Assembly (NCBI GenBank): GCA_029572955.1 | Contig: JAKPQE010000039.1 | Location: forward strand, 1 to 62,220 | DNA from: Pseudomonadota bacterium | GTDB lineage: Bacteria > Pseudomonadota > Alphaproteobacteria > Rhizobiales > JAKPQE01 | DNA length: 62,220 nt | Direction: 5' to 3' | Part shown: positions 1 through 8,693 of the stretch, piece by piece | Layout of the letters: each line of letters opens with the position of its first letter | Position numbering within the stretch: the first letter of the stretch is position 1 | The notes under the pieces: model-generated | Database searches by the model: none | The model's input: the letters and a program-made list of their open reading frames with translations, nothing else | Told to the model about the DNA's origin: nothing | Translations under genes and position numbers: made by a program

Positions 1-221
1 AGCCAGACGCCGGCCTTCGCCCACCTGTTGTAACGGTTGTAGACGGTTGTATAGGGGCCGTAGCGTTCGGGCAGGTCGCGCCAGGGCGAACTGGTCCTCA
101 GAATGTAGAAGATGCCGTTCAGAACCCGACGATCATCCGTACGAGGAACCCCGCGCGGCTTGTTTGGCAATAGCGGCGCGATGAGCTCCCATTCCCTTTC
201 CGAGAGGTCGAAGCGAGCCAT
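1..221 (-). CDS. IS5-family transposase OrfA, N-terminal part (cut by window edge)
   Basis: This frame begins MARFDLSEREWELIAPLLP and continues with RTDDRRVLNGIFYILRT, SPWRDLPERYGPYTTVYNR and YNRWAKAGVW. That is the DUF4096 helix-turn-helix region that starts IS5/IS427-type transposases. The start codon at 221 is preceded by a strong AGGAGGAG ribosome site. Only 73 residues are visible; the gene runs off the left edge. In this group the DDE catalytic part is often in a second frame reached by programmed frameshifting, which cannot be checked here. Family assignment is secure; whether the element is intact is unknown. Confidence 0.8.
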   Translation of the reverse strand, partial: MARFDLSEREWELIAPLLPNKPRGVPRTDDRRVLNGIFYILRTSSPWRDLPERYGPYTTVYNRYNRWAKAGVW

Positions 222-294
222 GATCTCCTCCTGTCAGGAGGTTGAATCACACTTCGCCACCGCCGTGAATCCCTTTTATGAGTACAGAACCTAG
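1..294 (-). mobile_element. IS5-family insertion sequence, one end only
   Basis: The window opens inside an insertion sequence. The minus strand encodes the N-terminus of an IS5-type transposase, and the sequence between its start and position 290 has no other gene. The outer end read inward begins GTTCTGTACTCATAAAAGG, which resembles terminal repeats of IS427-like elements from memory. It directly abuts CTAG (291-294), which fits the YTAR target preference known for IS5 relatives. The other end lies outside the window, so neither the inverted repeats nor the target duplication can be confirmed. Confidence 0.7.
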
Positions 295-641
295 CGCTTT
301 AGCCGCCCGAGCAGGTCGTCGATCGCCGCCTCGTCGAGTTCGCCGATCCGTTCCGCGAGGCGATTGGCAAGCTCGGTCGCCTTCGGCGAGAGCCCGGCCG
401 TATCGACGACGACGCGCGGCGCCGACAGCTCGGCGAGGCGCTGCAGCTCCTCGGCCTCGTCCCAGATGACGTTGAAATACTGGATGATCCGCTGCACCAG
501 CTGGAACGTCGGCGTGCCCCGCCGGCCGTGTTCCAGTGCCGAGAGATAGGCGCTCGAAACGCCGATTCCGGCCGCCATCTGCTTGAGGCTCAGCCGCCGT
601 TCGGCGCGCATGCGCCGTAGTCGATCACCAAATGGGGTCAT
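291..641 (-). CDS. XRE-family helix-turn-helix transcriptional regulator
   Basis: A 116-residue protein with an N-terminal Cro/C1-type helix-turn-helix at about residues 5-60 (RLRRMRAERRLSLKQMA, then GIGVSSAYLSALEHGRRG). It is followed by a short helical tail. It probably binds DNA as a dimer; the target is unknown. It is the last gene of a tight minus-strand group: its ATG overlaps the stop of the Smr gene by 4 nt, so it is probably translationally coupled to smr, mltA and timA. Its TAG stop lies within the CTAG at 291-294 that borders the insertion sequence, so the C-terminus may be the native one or may have been set by the insertion. Confidence 0.85.
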   Translation of the reverse strand: MTPFGDRLRRMRAERRLSLKQMAAGIGVSSAYLSALEHGRRGTPTFQLVQRIIQYFNVIWDEAEELQRLAELSAPRVVVDTAGLSPKATELANRLAERIGELDEAAIDDLLGRLKR

Positions 642-1249
642 GTATGCTCAGTGCCCTTGCGCCTTCTGAGCCGCACATATAGGGCACCTTCGCCGCCATG
701 GGACACATGAGCGTCGTCAACTGACAAAACGATCGGGCGCAGGTCTGGCAACCGCAGCCATTTCGGCACGACCCGGCGCAGGACGCCGCGCTCGTGGTGC
801 AGGTCGAGGTGGTGGTGGACGTCGAGCGGCCGCCCCTTGCCGGTGATGACCAGCACGGTTCGGGCGCCGCGTGCCTGCGCCCCGAACAGGAAGCCGCGCA
901 GCGCCGCATGCGCCTCGTTCTGGGTCATGCCGTGCAGGTCGATGCGTTCGTCGATGGCGACCGTGCCGCGCACCAGCTTCTGCCGCGTGCGCCGGTCGAT
1001 CGGCGCGAGCGGCGTGAGTTTCGGGGCCGGCGTCTTCGGTGCCTGCACGGCAGTGCTCGGCCGCGCCGGTGCGGCCGGCGCCTCGGTTGCAAGGACGCTC
1101 GGCGGTGGCGCCGGATCGGGTTCCGGCTCGGCCGGTGGCAATGTCCGGCCGGGCAGGGGCGTCAGTTGCTCGGTGACCCGGCGCCAGAGCTTCAGGTCCT
1201 CTTCGGTCAGCCGGCCGCGCCGGCGCCGCTTCGAGCCGCCGCCGGTCAT
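638..1249 (-). CDS. Smr/MutS2-type domain protein
   Basis: A 203-residue protein. The first 90 or so residues are basic, then proline/alanine-rich and probably disordered. The C-terminal half is an Smr domain with the DLHGMT signature (around residue 104), ALRGFL and TGKG motifs. Smr domains are nuclease or nucleic-acid-binding modules acting in RNA turnover or DNA repair. Stand-alone Smr proteins next to mltA are common in rhizobia. It overlaps mltA upstream and the XRE gene downstream by 4 nt each, so it is in the middle of an operon. The precise substrate cannot be told from sequence. Confidence 0.88.
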   Translation of the reverse strand: MTGGGSKRRRRGRLTEEDLKLWRRVTEQLTPLPGRTLPPAEPEPDPAPPPSVLATEAPAAPARPSTAVQAPKTPAPKLTPLAPIDRRTRQKLVRGTVAIDERIDLHGMTQNEAHAALRGFLFGAQARGARTVLVITGKGRPLDVHHHLDLHHERGVLRRVVPKWLRLPDLRPIVLSVDDAHVSHGGEGALYVRLRRRKGTEHT

Positions 1250-2487
1250 CGGCTTTCCCCCGCAAGGAGATGCGCCGCCACAGCGTTCGGCACGAGGGCG
1301 GTGAAGCGCACCGGGTGACGGACGAGACCGGCGGTCGCTCCCGCTTCGGCGCCGCTGCCGAGGAAGACGTCGCCGCGCGCCGGCCCGACGATCGCCGAGC
1401 CGGTGTCCTGCGCGATCATCAGCCGGTCGAAGGGCTCGAGCGCGCCGCCCGGCCCGGTCGGCAGGGCGCCTTCGAGAAACACCGGCGTGCCGAAGGTGTG
1501 CAGCGTCCGGTCGACCGCGAGGCTGCGCCCGGCGGTGATCTGCACGCCGGCGGCGGCCACCGGCCCGAGGTCGGGATCGAGGCCGGTCATCTCGCGAAAG
1601 AAGATGTAGGAGCGGTTCTCCCGCATCAGCGCGCGGCCCTCGGCCGGGTTCGCCCTCAGCCAGGCGGCGAGCTTGTCGGCGGTCATCTCGGCCGGCGTGA
1701 TGCCGAGCCGCTGAACGAGGATGCGCGCGATCGAGGTGTAGGGATGGCCGGTCTTGGCGGCATAGGTCAGCCGCATCGTCTCGCCGTCGTCGAGGCGGAT
1801 CCGCGTCGAGCCCTGGACGTGGACGAAGAAGGCGTCGACCGGATCGGCGACATGGGCGAGCTCGAGGCCGCGCCCCGAAAGCGCCCCGTCCTCGATCGCC
1901 GGGCGGTCGAAATATTCGACGAGGCCGGCATCGCTGCGCCGCGCGAAGGCGAAGGTCGGATCGAAGCCTGCGGGCCGGTTGGCGTCGCGGATGTCGACGA
2001 GGTCGTCGGGCCGGGCAAGGAGCGGCACCGGATAGCGCGGATCGGGAAGGCGGGAGCCGGCGAGTTCCGGCTCGAAATAGCCGGTGACGAAACCGGGGCC
2101 GCCGTCGGGCGTGATTTCGAGCGGCGTGAAATGGGCCGCAAAGAAGTTGCGGGCAGCGTCGTCGCCGGGCATTGCCGGCAGCGCCTCGGCGCTCCGGCAG
2201 ATCTCGGCGAGGGCCGCGCCGTCGATGCCGAGACCGCGCGTCTTCGGCGGTCCGACCTCGGCGATGCGCCGGCAGCTGCGGGCAAAGGCGGCGAAGGCCT
2301 CGCCGAGCGCATCGGTTCGCCAGCCTTGCAGCGTCTCGAAGGGCCGGGGCGTGAGGCGGAGGCCGGACGGCGCCATAGGTCGGACGATCTCTTGCCCGTC
2401 GCGGCGGGCGGCAAGGACGACGATGACGAGTGCCAGGGCGATGGCCAGGGCGGCGAGCGCCAGCCCGGATCGCGCGCCGGCGGTCAT
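1246..2487 (-). CDS. mltA: Membrane-bound lytic murein transglycosylase A
   Basis: A 413-residue periplasmic enzyme that cleaves the MurNAc-GlcNAc bond of peptidoglycan, forming 1,6-anhydro-MurNAc ends. It begins with a signal or anchor segment (about residues 8-26). The MltA domain includes GFVTGYFEPEL near residue 130 and the RENRSYIFFRE motif. The C-terminal 3D barrel carries AQDTGSAIVGPARGDVF with conserved aspartates; the family uses a single catalytic Asp. I do not see a lipobox, so it may be anchored by the N-terminal helix rather than by lipid. It overlaps timA and smr by 4 nt on either side. Confidence 0.93.
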   Translation of the reverse strand: MTAGARSGLALAALAIALALVIVVLAARRDGQEIVRPMAPSGLRLTPRPFETLQGWRTDALGEAFAAFARSCRRIAEVGPPKTRGLGIDGAALAEICRSAEALPAMPGDDAARNFFAAHFTPLEITPDGGPGFVTGYFEPELAGSRLPDPRYPVPLLARPDDLVDIRDANRPAGFDPTFAFARRSDAGLVEYFDRPAIEDGALSGRGLELAHVADPVDAFFVHVQGSTRIRLDDGETMRLTYAAKTGHPYTSIARILVQRLGITPAEMTADKLAAWLRANPAEGRALMRENRSYIFFREMTGLDPDLGPVAAAGVQITAGRSLAVDRTLHTFGTPVFLEGALPTGPGGALEPFDRLMIAQDTGSAIVGPARGDVFLGSGAEAGATAGLVRHPVRFTALVPNAVAAHLLAGESR

Positions 2488-3209
2488 TCAGCCGATTCGG
2501 TCGCGATCAGCTTCCAGTTCGGATTGCGCGAGGCGAGCTCGCGGGCGAATGTCCAGATATCGGTGACTTCGGTGATCTTGTTCGGATCGCCGTCGACGAC
2601 CTCGCCGGCCTTGTCGCGGGTCGCGGTGATGAGCTGGCTGACGAAGCGCACGGTGATCTGGGCGACGCCGTCCTTCACCTCGGCCTCGACGATGTCGGCC
2701 TTGTCGATGCCGATGAAGGTCGATTCGATGCGCTCGCCGCGGCTCTCGCGGTCGGTGATCGCCGCCACGAAGCCGTCGAAGACGTCGCGCGCGAGGAGGT
2801 TCTTCAGCGCCTTGCGGTCGCCGTCGGCAAAGGCCGTGACGATCATCTCGTAGGCCATGCGGGCGCCGTCGAGGAACGGCTTGACCTCGAAGCTGCGGTC
2901 GGCGGCGAGCACCGTCTTCAGCGCGGCTTCGGCCGCCGAGCCCTTCTCCACCGCGCCGGCGAGACGGACCTCGGCCGCTTCCTCGCTCTCCGGCTCGTCG
3001 GCCTTGCGGGCGCGCTCGCCATTGGCGCGCGGCAGGGTGATGACGTTGTCACCCGGCTTCTGGCGCGGCTCTTCGGGCTGGTTGGCGAACGGATCGTAGG
3101 GCCGCTTCTCGTTGCCGGTGCGCTTGCCGAGCACGCTCCGCAGCTTCAGGAAAATGACCACCGCCAGGACGAGGAAGATGATCGAGTAGATGTCGAGAAA
3201 GTTGTTCAT
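2484..3209 (-). CDS. Tim44/TimA family putative adaptor protein
   Basis: A 241-residue protein with one N-terminal membrane helix (about residues 5-23), a charged linker with DPFANQPEEP, and a C-terminal Tim44-like domain (about residues 95-240). In alphaproteobacteria this family is related to the mitochondrial import motor subunit Tim44, and one member (TimA) is a membrane-associated adaptor. It is the first gene of a minus-strand operon timA-mltA-smr-xre with 4-nt overlaps, and diverges from fxsA across 258 bp. The conserved pairing of a Tim44-like protein with a cell-wall hydrolase suggests an envelope role, but that is inference. Confidence 0.9.
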   Translation of the reverse strand: MNNFLDIYSIIFLVLAVVIFLKLRSVLGKRTGNEKRPYDPFANQPEEPRQKPGDNVITLPRANGERARKADEPESEEAAEVRLAGAVEKGSAAEAALKTVLAADRSFEVKPFLDGARMAYEMIVTAFADGDRKALKNLLARDVFDGFVAAITDRESRGERIESTFIGIDKADIVEAEVKDGVAQITVRFVSQLITATRDKAGEVVDGDPNKITEVTDIWTFARELASRNPNWKLIATESAE

Positions 3210-3467
3210 CGAGCCTTACCGCACGTCCCGCTGACCTGCGCCGCCCGGCGCACGGAACCGCATTTCGTCAAAAAACCACGCTTTTGCCGATGGTATCCCC
3301 GGCAGCCATGCTTATGTAAGCGCTGTTGAAGCAACATCCACCCTGCGATGCAAGCTCCAACCGCCGCCTCGGACGAGAATACGGCGCCCGCAGCCAGTTC
3401 CGGGCGGTCATGCCGGCGGCGATGTTAGCACCAAACGGGCGCCTCGTCCGCCGCGCCCGTCGAAATC

Positions 3468-4034
3468 GTGGATACCATGCTGAGGCTTCTGCCCTTCCTG
3501 TTTCTCGCCGTGCCGATGGCCGAAATCGCCGTCTTCGTGCTCGTCGGCCAGCAGATCGGCGTCGCGGCGACCCTCGCCCTCGTCGTCGTGACCGCGATCC
3601 TCGGCTCGATCCTGTTGCGTCTCCAGGGCTTCGCGCTCCTCGCGAAGATCCGCGACGAGATCGCCGCCGACCGCATCCCCGGCGCCGAGCTCGGCCATGG
3701 CGTGATGCTGATCGTCGCCGGCCTGCTGCTGCTCACCCCCGGCTTCGTCACCGACACCATCGGCTTCCTGCTCTTCGTGCCGGCGGTGCGCGACGGCATC
3801 TGGCGCTGGTTCCGCGATCGCCTCGACGTCGAGGTGATTCGTCCCCATCGGGCCGAACATGCCGGTTTCGCCGGCCGCCGCGGGCCCCATGGCGCCGGTG
3901 CGCCCTTCGGCGGCGGCCGCGTCGTCGATCTCGACGAGGAGGAGTTCCATCGCGAGCCGCCGGCCGACGACGGCGCGCCGAAAGGCGGCGCCGGTCGCTC
4001 GCCCTGGGGCGGCGGATCCGGCCGGCTGCAGTGA
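3468..4034 (+). CDS. fxsA: FxsA family membrane protein
   Basis: A 188-residue inner-membrane protein. Hydrophobic segments lie at about residues 5-25, 28-48 and 73-105, with conserved FLAVPMAEIAVFVLVG at the N-terminus and LLLLTPGFVTDTIGFLL in the middle. That is the FxsA pattern; E. coli FxsA relieves exclusion of phage T7 by F plasmid when overproduced, and its normal role is not known. The C-terminal 70 residues are soluble and glycine/proline-rich. An alternative start is at 3477. It lies 117 bp before secB on the same strand. Confidence 0.88.
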   Translation: MDTMLRLLPFLFLAVPMAEIAVFVLVGQQIGVAATLALVVVTAILGSILLRLQGFALLAKIRDEIAADRIPGAELGHGVMLIVAGLLLLTPGFVTDTIGFLLFVPAVRDGIWRWFRDRLDVEVIRPHRAEHAGFAGRRGPHGAGAPFGGGRVVDLDEEEFHREPPADDGAPKGGAGRSPWGGGSGRLQ

Positions 4035-4151
4035 GCCGCCCGGCTTGCCACTCCCGCATCGACGTGCTAGCCAACCGCGCAACCGACACCGGCGGCCGGG
4101 GGCTGCCATCTCCGGCGCCGCAGCGGCGCCGCCAACAGGGATCAGGATAAC

Positions 4152-4643
4152 ATGGCCGACAACAACGAGACCGCCGGGTTCGATCCGAACAACCCGCCGC
4201 AGTTCCACATTCTCGCCCAGTATCTGAAGGACTTCTCCTTCGAGAACCCGAACGCGCCCGCCTCGCTGCAGCCCAAGCAGCAGCAGCCGCAGATCCAGAT
4301 CGGCGTCAACGTCAACGGCCAGCCGCGCTCCGAGACCGACTACGAGGTTTCGCTGAAGATCGAGGCCCGCGCCGGCGAGGGCAACGACATGCTGTTCAAC
4401 ATCGAGGTCGACTATGGCGGGCTCGTTCGCGTCCAGAACATCCCGGCCGAGCATGTCCACGCGACCGTCCTCATCGAAGGCCCGCGCCTGCTCTTCCCGT
4501 TCGTCCGCCAGATCGTCGCCGACGTGACCCGCAACGGCGGCTTCCCGCCGCTGATGATCGATCCGATCGACTTCTCCATGCTCTATCGCCAGCGCATGAT
4601 GCAGGCCGAGCAGGAGAACGGCGCGCAGGGTCCGGCCAACTGA
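4152..4643 (+). CDS. secB: Protein-export chaperone SecB
   Basis: A 163-residue acidic cytoplasmic chaperone that keeps preproteins unfolded and hands them to SecA. The FHILAQYLKDFSFENPN opening, the VSLKIEA strand, the EGPRLLFPFVRQIVADVTRN block and the FPPLMIDPIDFSMLY block are all diagnostic. Length is normal for alphaproteobacterial SecB. It is followed by a near-perfect 12-bp terminator stem at 4682-4712. The neighbours timA-mltA and fxsA form a conserved rhizobial neighbourhood. Confidence 0.96.
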   Translation: MADNNETAGFDPNNPPQFHILAQYLKDFSFENPNAPASLQPKQQQPQIQIGVNVNGQPRSETDYEVSLKIEARAGEGNDMLFNIEVDYGGLVRVQNIPAEHVHATVLIEGPRLLFPFVRQIVADVTRNGGFPPLMIDPIDFSMLYRQRMMQAEQENGAQGPAN

Positions 4644-4681
4644 TCCGACCCGGCAGCGCCGGCACAGGACGAGACCAAACG

Positions 4682-4712
4682 ATCCCCGGTCCCGCAAGGG
4701 ACCGGGGATTTT
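4682..4712 (+). terminator. Intrinsic terminator after secB
   Basis: ATCCCCGGTCCC (4682-4693) pairs perfectly with GGGACCGGGGAT (4698-4709) around a GCAA tetraloop, followed by TTT. It lies between the convergent secB and the membrane-protein gene at 4731, so it may serve both strands. Confidence 0.85.
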
Positions 4713-4730
4713 CGTTGGCCGGTCGCGGCC

Positions 4731-5321
4731 TCAAAGGCCGATCAGGCGGAAGAGGCCGATGTCGATGAGAATGCCGAGCTGCAGGTCGAGCACCGTGACG
4801 GCGATGGCCAGCGACATGCTGGCGCCGAGCGCGAGGCGGGCGACGCGGTAGCGCAGATAGGCCTCGAAGGCGAGGACGACGAGCGCGACGAACGAGAAGC
4901 CCGAGACCGACAGGAGCCCGACGAGGTAGAGCACCGCGGCGCCGGCGAACGGGATCGCCGGCAAGAGCGCCGTCCAGTTGTGCACGACGATGAACGGGAT
5001 GTAGCGATTGCCGAGGCCGAGCCATTTGGCGACCGGCACCATGATCGCCGGGAAGGCGATCCAGCCGAAAAGCAACGACGCCGCCTCGACCGCGTAGAAC
5101 GCGCTCGCCGTCGTCTGCGGCACGTCGTCGAGGCCGGCGACATAGAGCCGGTCGGCGACGACGATCGGCACGAGAAGCGGCACGAGCAGGAAGATCACGG
5201 CGAAGGAACGCCAGAAGCCGGCGAGCGAGACGTCGAAGAGGCGCAGGCCCTCCGGCCGGTTCTGCAGCACGAGGAGGCTGCCGGCGACCGATCGGCGGAT
5301 CTCGTCGAGAGGCGAGGCCAT
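4731..5321 (-). CDS. Hypothetical multi-pass membrane protein
   Basis: A 196-residue protein starting MASPLDEIRRSVAGSLLVLQ. A soluble N-terminus of about 35 residues is followed by about five hydrophobic segments: near residues 36-56, 70-95, 105-130, 135-160 and 170-190. I do not recognise a catalytic motif or named domain. It begins 8 bp after the dapE stop, so it is probably co-transcribed with dapD and dapE, a placement that recurs in rhizobia as far as I recall. The open frame continues upstream across dapE, but that part is a shadow; the ATG at 5321 is the sensible start. Confidence 0.75.
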   Translation of the reverse strand: MASPLDEIRRSVAGSLLVLQNRPEGLRLFDVSLAGFWRSFAVIFLLVPLLVPIVVADRLYVAGLDDVPQTTASAFYAVEAASLLFGWIAFPAIMVPVAKWLGLGNRYIPFIVVHNWTALLPAIPFAGAAVLYLVGLLSVSGFSFVALVVLAFEAYLRYRVARLALGASMSLAIAVTVLDLQLGILIDIGLFRLIGL

Positions 5322-5329
5322 GGCGCCGC

Positions 5330-6508
5330 TCACGCCCGGCGCGCGAAGAAGCGCTTCAGGAAATCGAGATAGATGGCGCCGAGCGCGTCGAGGTCGCTGA
5401 CCGCCACGCGCTCGTCGACCTTGTGCATGGTGGCGCCGACGAGGCCGAACTCGACGACCGGGCAATAATCCTTGATGAAGCGCGCGTCCGAGGTGCCGCC
5501 CGAGGTCGAGAGCTCCGGCTCGCGCCCGGTGACCGCCGCGATGGCGGCGACGAGGTCGCCGACGAAGGCGCCGGGCTCGGTGTGGAAGGCTTCGCCGACC
5601 GGCTGCTCGACGATCAGCGTGTAGCGCACCGCATCGCCCGCCGCCGCATCGAGCCGGCGCCGCAGCTCGGCCTCGAGGCTCGCCGGCGTCCAGGTGTCGT
5701 TGAAGCGCACGTTGAAACGGGCGCCGATCGCCGCCGGAATGACGTTGGTCGCCGGATTGCCGACGTCGATCGTGGTGATCTCGAGGTTCGAGGGCTGGAA
5801 GTGGTCCGTGCCGGCGTCGAGCGGTTCGGCGGCAAGGCCGCCGAGCAGCTTCAGCATGCCGGGGATCGGGTTCTCGGCCCGGTGCGGATAGGCGACATGG
5901 CCCTGCACGCCTTCGACCTCGAGGACGCCGTTGAGGCTGCCGCGCCGGCCGATCTTGATCATTTCGCCGAGCTCGCCCGGATTGGTCGGCTCGCCGACGA
6001 TGCAGGCGTCGAACCTCTCGCCGCGCGCCGCGCACCAGTCGAGCAGCTTGATCGTGCCGTTGATCGCCGGGCCTTCCTCGTCGCCGGTGATCAGCAGCGA
6101 GATCGAGCCGGAAAAGGCCTCACCCGCCTCGGCGAGGAAATCGCGCGCCGCGACGGCGAAGGCGGCGATGCCACCCTTCATGTCGGCGGTGCCGCGGCCG
6201 TGCACGTAGCCGTCCTCGATCTCGGCCGAGAACGGCGGATGGCGCCAGCGCGCCGCATCGCCCGGCGGCACCACGTCGGTGTGGCCGGCAAAGCAGAAAT
6301 GCGGCTCGCCGGTGCCGATCCTGGCAAAGAGGTTCGGGATGTCCGGCGTGCCCGGCGCCGCGAAGGTGACGGTCTCGACGGCAAAGCCGATGCGCTCGAG
6401 GAAGGCGCCGAGCGTCGCGAGCGCGCCGGCATCGGCCGGCGTGACGCTCTCGCAGCGGATGAGGTCGCGGAGCAGGCCGACGATGTCGTTCTTGGCGGGA
6501 TCGCTCAT
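5330..6508 (-). CDS. dapE: Succinyl-diaminopimelate desuccinylase
   Basis: A 392-residue M20-family zinc aminohydrolase that removes succinate from N-succinyl-LL-diaminopimelate in lysine and peptidoglycan synthesis. Visible motifs: [15 protein letters not shown] at the start, the metal motif [23 protein letters not shown] with a metal-ligand Asp, [11 protein letters not shown] with the catalytic and metal Glu pair, and [11 protein letters not shown] near the C-terminus. It lies downstream of dapD on the same strand; the 120-bp spacer has GC-rich inverted repeats but no obvious terminator. Full length. Confidence 0.96.
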   Translation of the reverse strand: MSDPAKNDIVGLLRDLIRCESVTPADAGALATLGAFLERIGFAVETVTFAAPGTPDIPNLFARIGTGEPHFCFAGHTDVVPPGDAARWRHPPFSAEIEDGYVHGRGTADMKGGIAAFAVAARDFLAEAGEAFSGSISLLITGDEEGPAINGTIKLLDWCAARGERFDACIVGEPTNPGELGEMIKIGRRGSLNGVLEVEGVQGHVAYPHRAENPIPGMLKLLGGLAAEPLDAGTDHFQPSNLEITTIDVGNPATNVIPAAIGARFNVRFNDTWTPASLEAELRRRLDAAAGDAVRYTLIVEQPVGEAFHTEPGAFVGDLVAAIAAVTGREPELSTSGGTSDARFIKDYCPVVEFGLVGATMHKVDERVAVSDLDALGAIYLDFLKRFFARRA

Positions 6509-6628
6509 CGCATGTCCTCGGATTGCGCGGGGCTCGACCGGGGCGGCGGCAACCGCCGTGCTCCCGCCTGCCCGAAGATGGGCCGCGCCCGGCCGTCCGG
6601 CAAGCGCGGCCGCGTCATGTCGCCCGCC

Positions 6629-7483
<855 letters not shown>

Positions 7484-7665
7484 TTTCGTTTCCGTCCGTG
7501 TGTTGCCTTGTCGCTCGGGCCGGACAATACGCGGTGCGTTTTCGCGGCGCAAACGAATGATGGCCGCACGGGGGCGGCCCCGGAACCCCGTCTTTAGGTT
7601 TTCGACAGGTTGCCGGGCTAGGCTCGGTGCGACGAGGGACCCGGCGGACGAGGGAGCAGCATCAG

Positions 7666-8505
7666 ATGAATCCCGGCGAAGACCCGTTTGAAAGCGTGCT
7701 GTCCTCGGCCGAGGACGATCTGGAAGCCTGGGCCCGGATACCGCATACCGCCCAGACCCTCTCCCCGGCCTATCGGCTGGCCTATGCCGATCGCGAATTC
7801 CTGCTGCGCGACGAGATGCGCGGCGTGCGCCTGCAGCTCGAACTGATGAAGCCGGCCCTCGAACTCGACGAGCGCGGCATCCGCTCCACCGTCGTCATTT
7901 TCGGCGGCGCGCGCATCCCCGAGCCCGGCGCCGCGCCGGAACGCGCCGCGACCGACGAGATCGCCTACCGCCTGCGCCAGAACGCGCGCTATTACGATGC
8001 CGCCCGCGCCTTCGCGCGGCTGTCGTCCGAGGCCTCGCTCGCCGCCGGCGGCTGCGAGTTCGTCGTCGTCTCCGGTGGCGGCCCCGGCATCATGGAAGCG
8101 GCCAATCGCGGCGCTGCCGACGTCGGCGCCCATTCGGTCGGCCTGTCGATCGTGCTGCCGCACGAGCAGCTGCCGAACCGCTTCGTGACGCCGGAGCTGT
8201 GCTTCCAGTTCCACTACTTCGCCATCCGCAAGATGCACTTCCTGATGCGCGCCAAGGCGCTCGCCTATTTCGCCGGCGGCTTCGGCACGCTCGACGAGCT
8301 GTTCGAGGCGCTCTGCCTGATCCAGACCGGCAAGATCGATCGTGTGCCGATTCTGCTCTTCGGCCGCGAATTCTGGCGCCGCGTGCTCAATCTCGATGCG
8401 CTCGTCGACGAGGGCACCATCTCGCCGGAAGATCTCGAGCTCTTCACCTATGTCGAATCGGCCGAGGAAGGCTGGCGCGAGATCGCCGAATTCTACGGGC
8501 TTTGA
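7666..8505 (+). CDS. TIGR00730/LOG-like Rossmann-fold protein
   Basis: A 279-residue protein of the LOG (lysine decarboxylase-like) family. It shows [13 protein letters not shown], the nucleotide-binding [15 protein letters not shown] and the signature [13 protein letters not shown], where the usual leading proline is alanine. Short members hydrolyse nucleoside 5'-monophosphates such as cytokinin ribotides to release the base. This longer type has an extra N-terminal helical region of about 90 residues, and its substrate is less certain. Start chosen at 7666, where AGGGAG precedes an ATG; an upstream frame lacks conservation. It lies upstream of the PHB depolymerase gene, which has its own promoter. 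Confidence 0.88.
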   Translation: MNPGEDPFESVLSSAEDDLEAWARIPHTAQTLSPAYRLAYADREFLLRDEMRGVRLQLELMKPALELDERGIRSTVVIFGGARIPEPGAAPERAATDEIAYRLRQNARYYDAARAFARLSSEASLAAGGCEFVVVSGGGPGIMEAANRGAADVGAHSVGLSIVLPHEQLPNRFVTPELCFQFHYFAIRKMHFLMRAKALAYFAGGFGTLDELFEALCLIQTGKIDRVPILLFGREFWRRVLNLDALVDEGTISPEDLELFTYVESAEEGWREIAEFYGL

Positions 8506-8600
8506 GGTTTGAAGCGGCGCCTGCCGGTCGATTTGCGGTGCCGAACGTGACCGGCTTTTGAAATTTCAGAACCGAAGACACTACAACTGCTTAAGCACTA

Positions 8601-8630
8601 TTGCGCAGCACCGAGTGCGACGCCTATTAT
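8601..8630 (+). promoter_or_regulatory. Candidate sigma-70-type promoter for the PHB depolymerase gene
   Basis: TTGCGC (8601-8606) and TATTAT (8625-8630) are separated by 18 bp in an AT-richer stretch. They lie upstream of the GAAGGAG (8678-8684) and TTG (8694) that look like the translation start. Seen in sequence; activity is inferred. Confidence 0.4.
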
Positions 8631-8693
8631 GTTGCACCGCGAAAAAAAGCGGGCAGACGACCGCGCAAACTCCGAGTGAAGGAGCGCCTGGCT

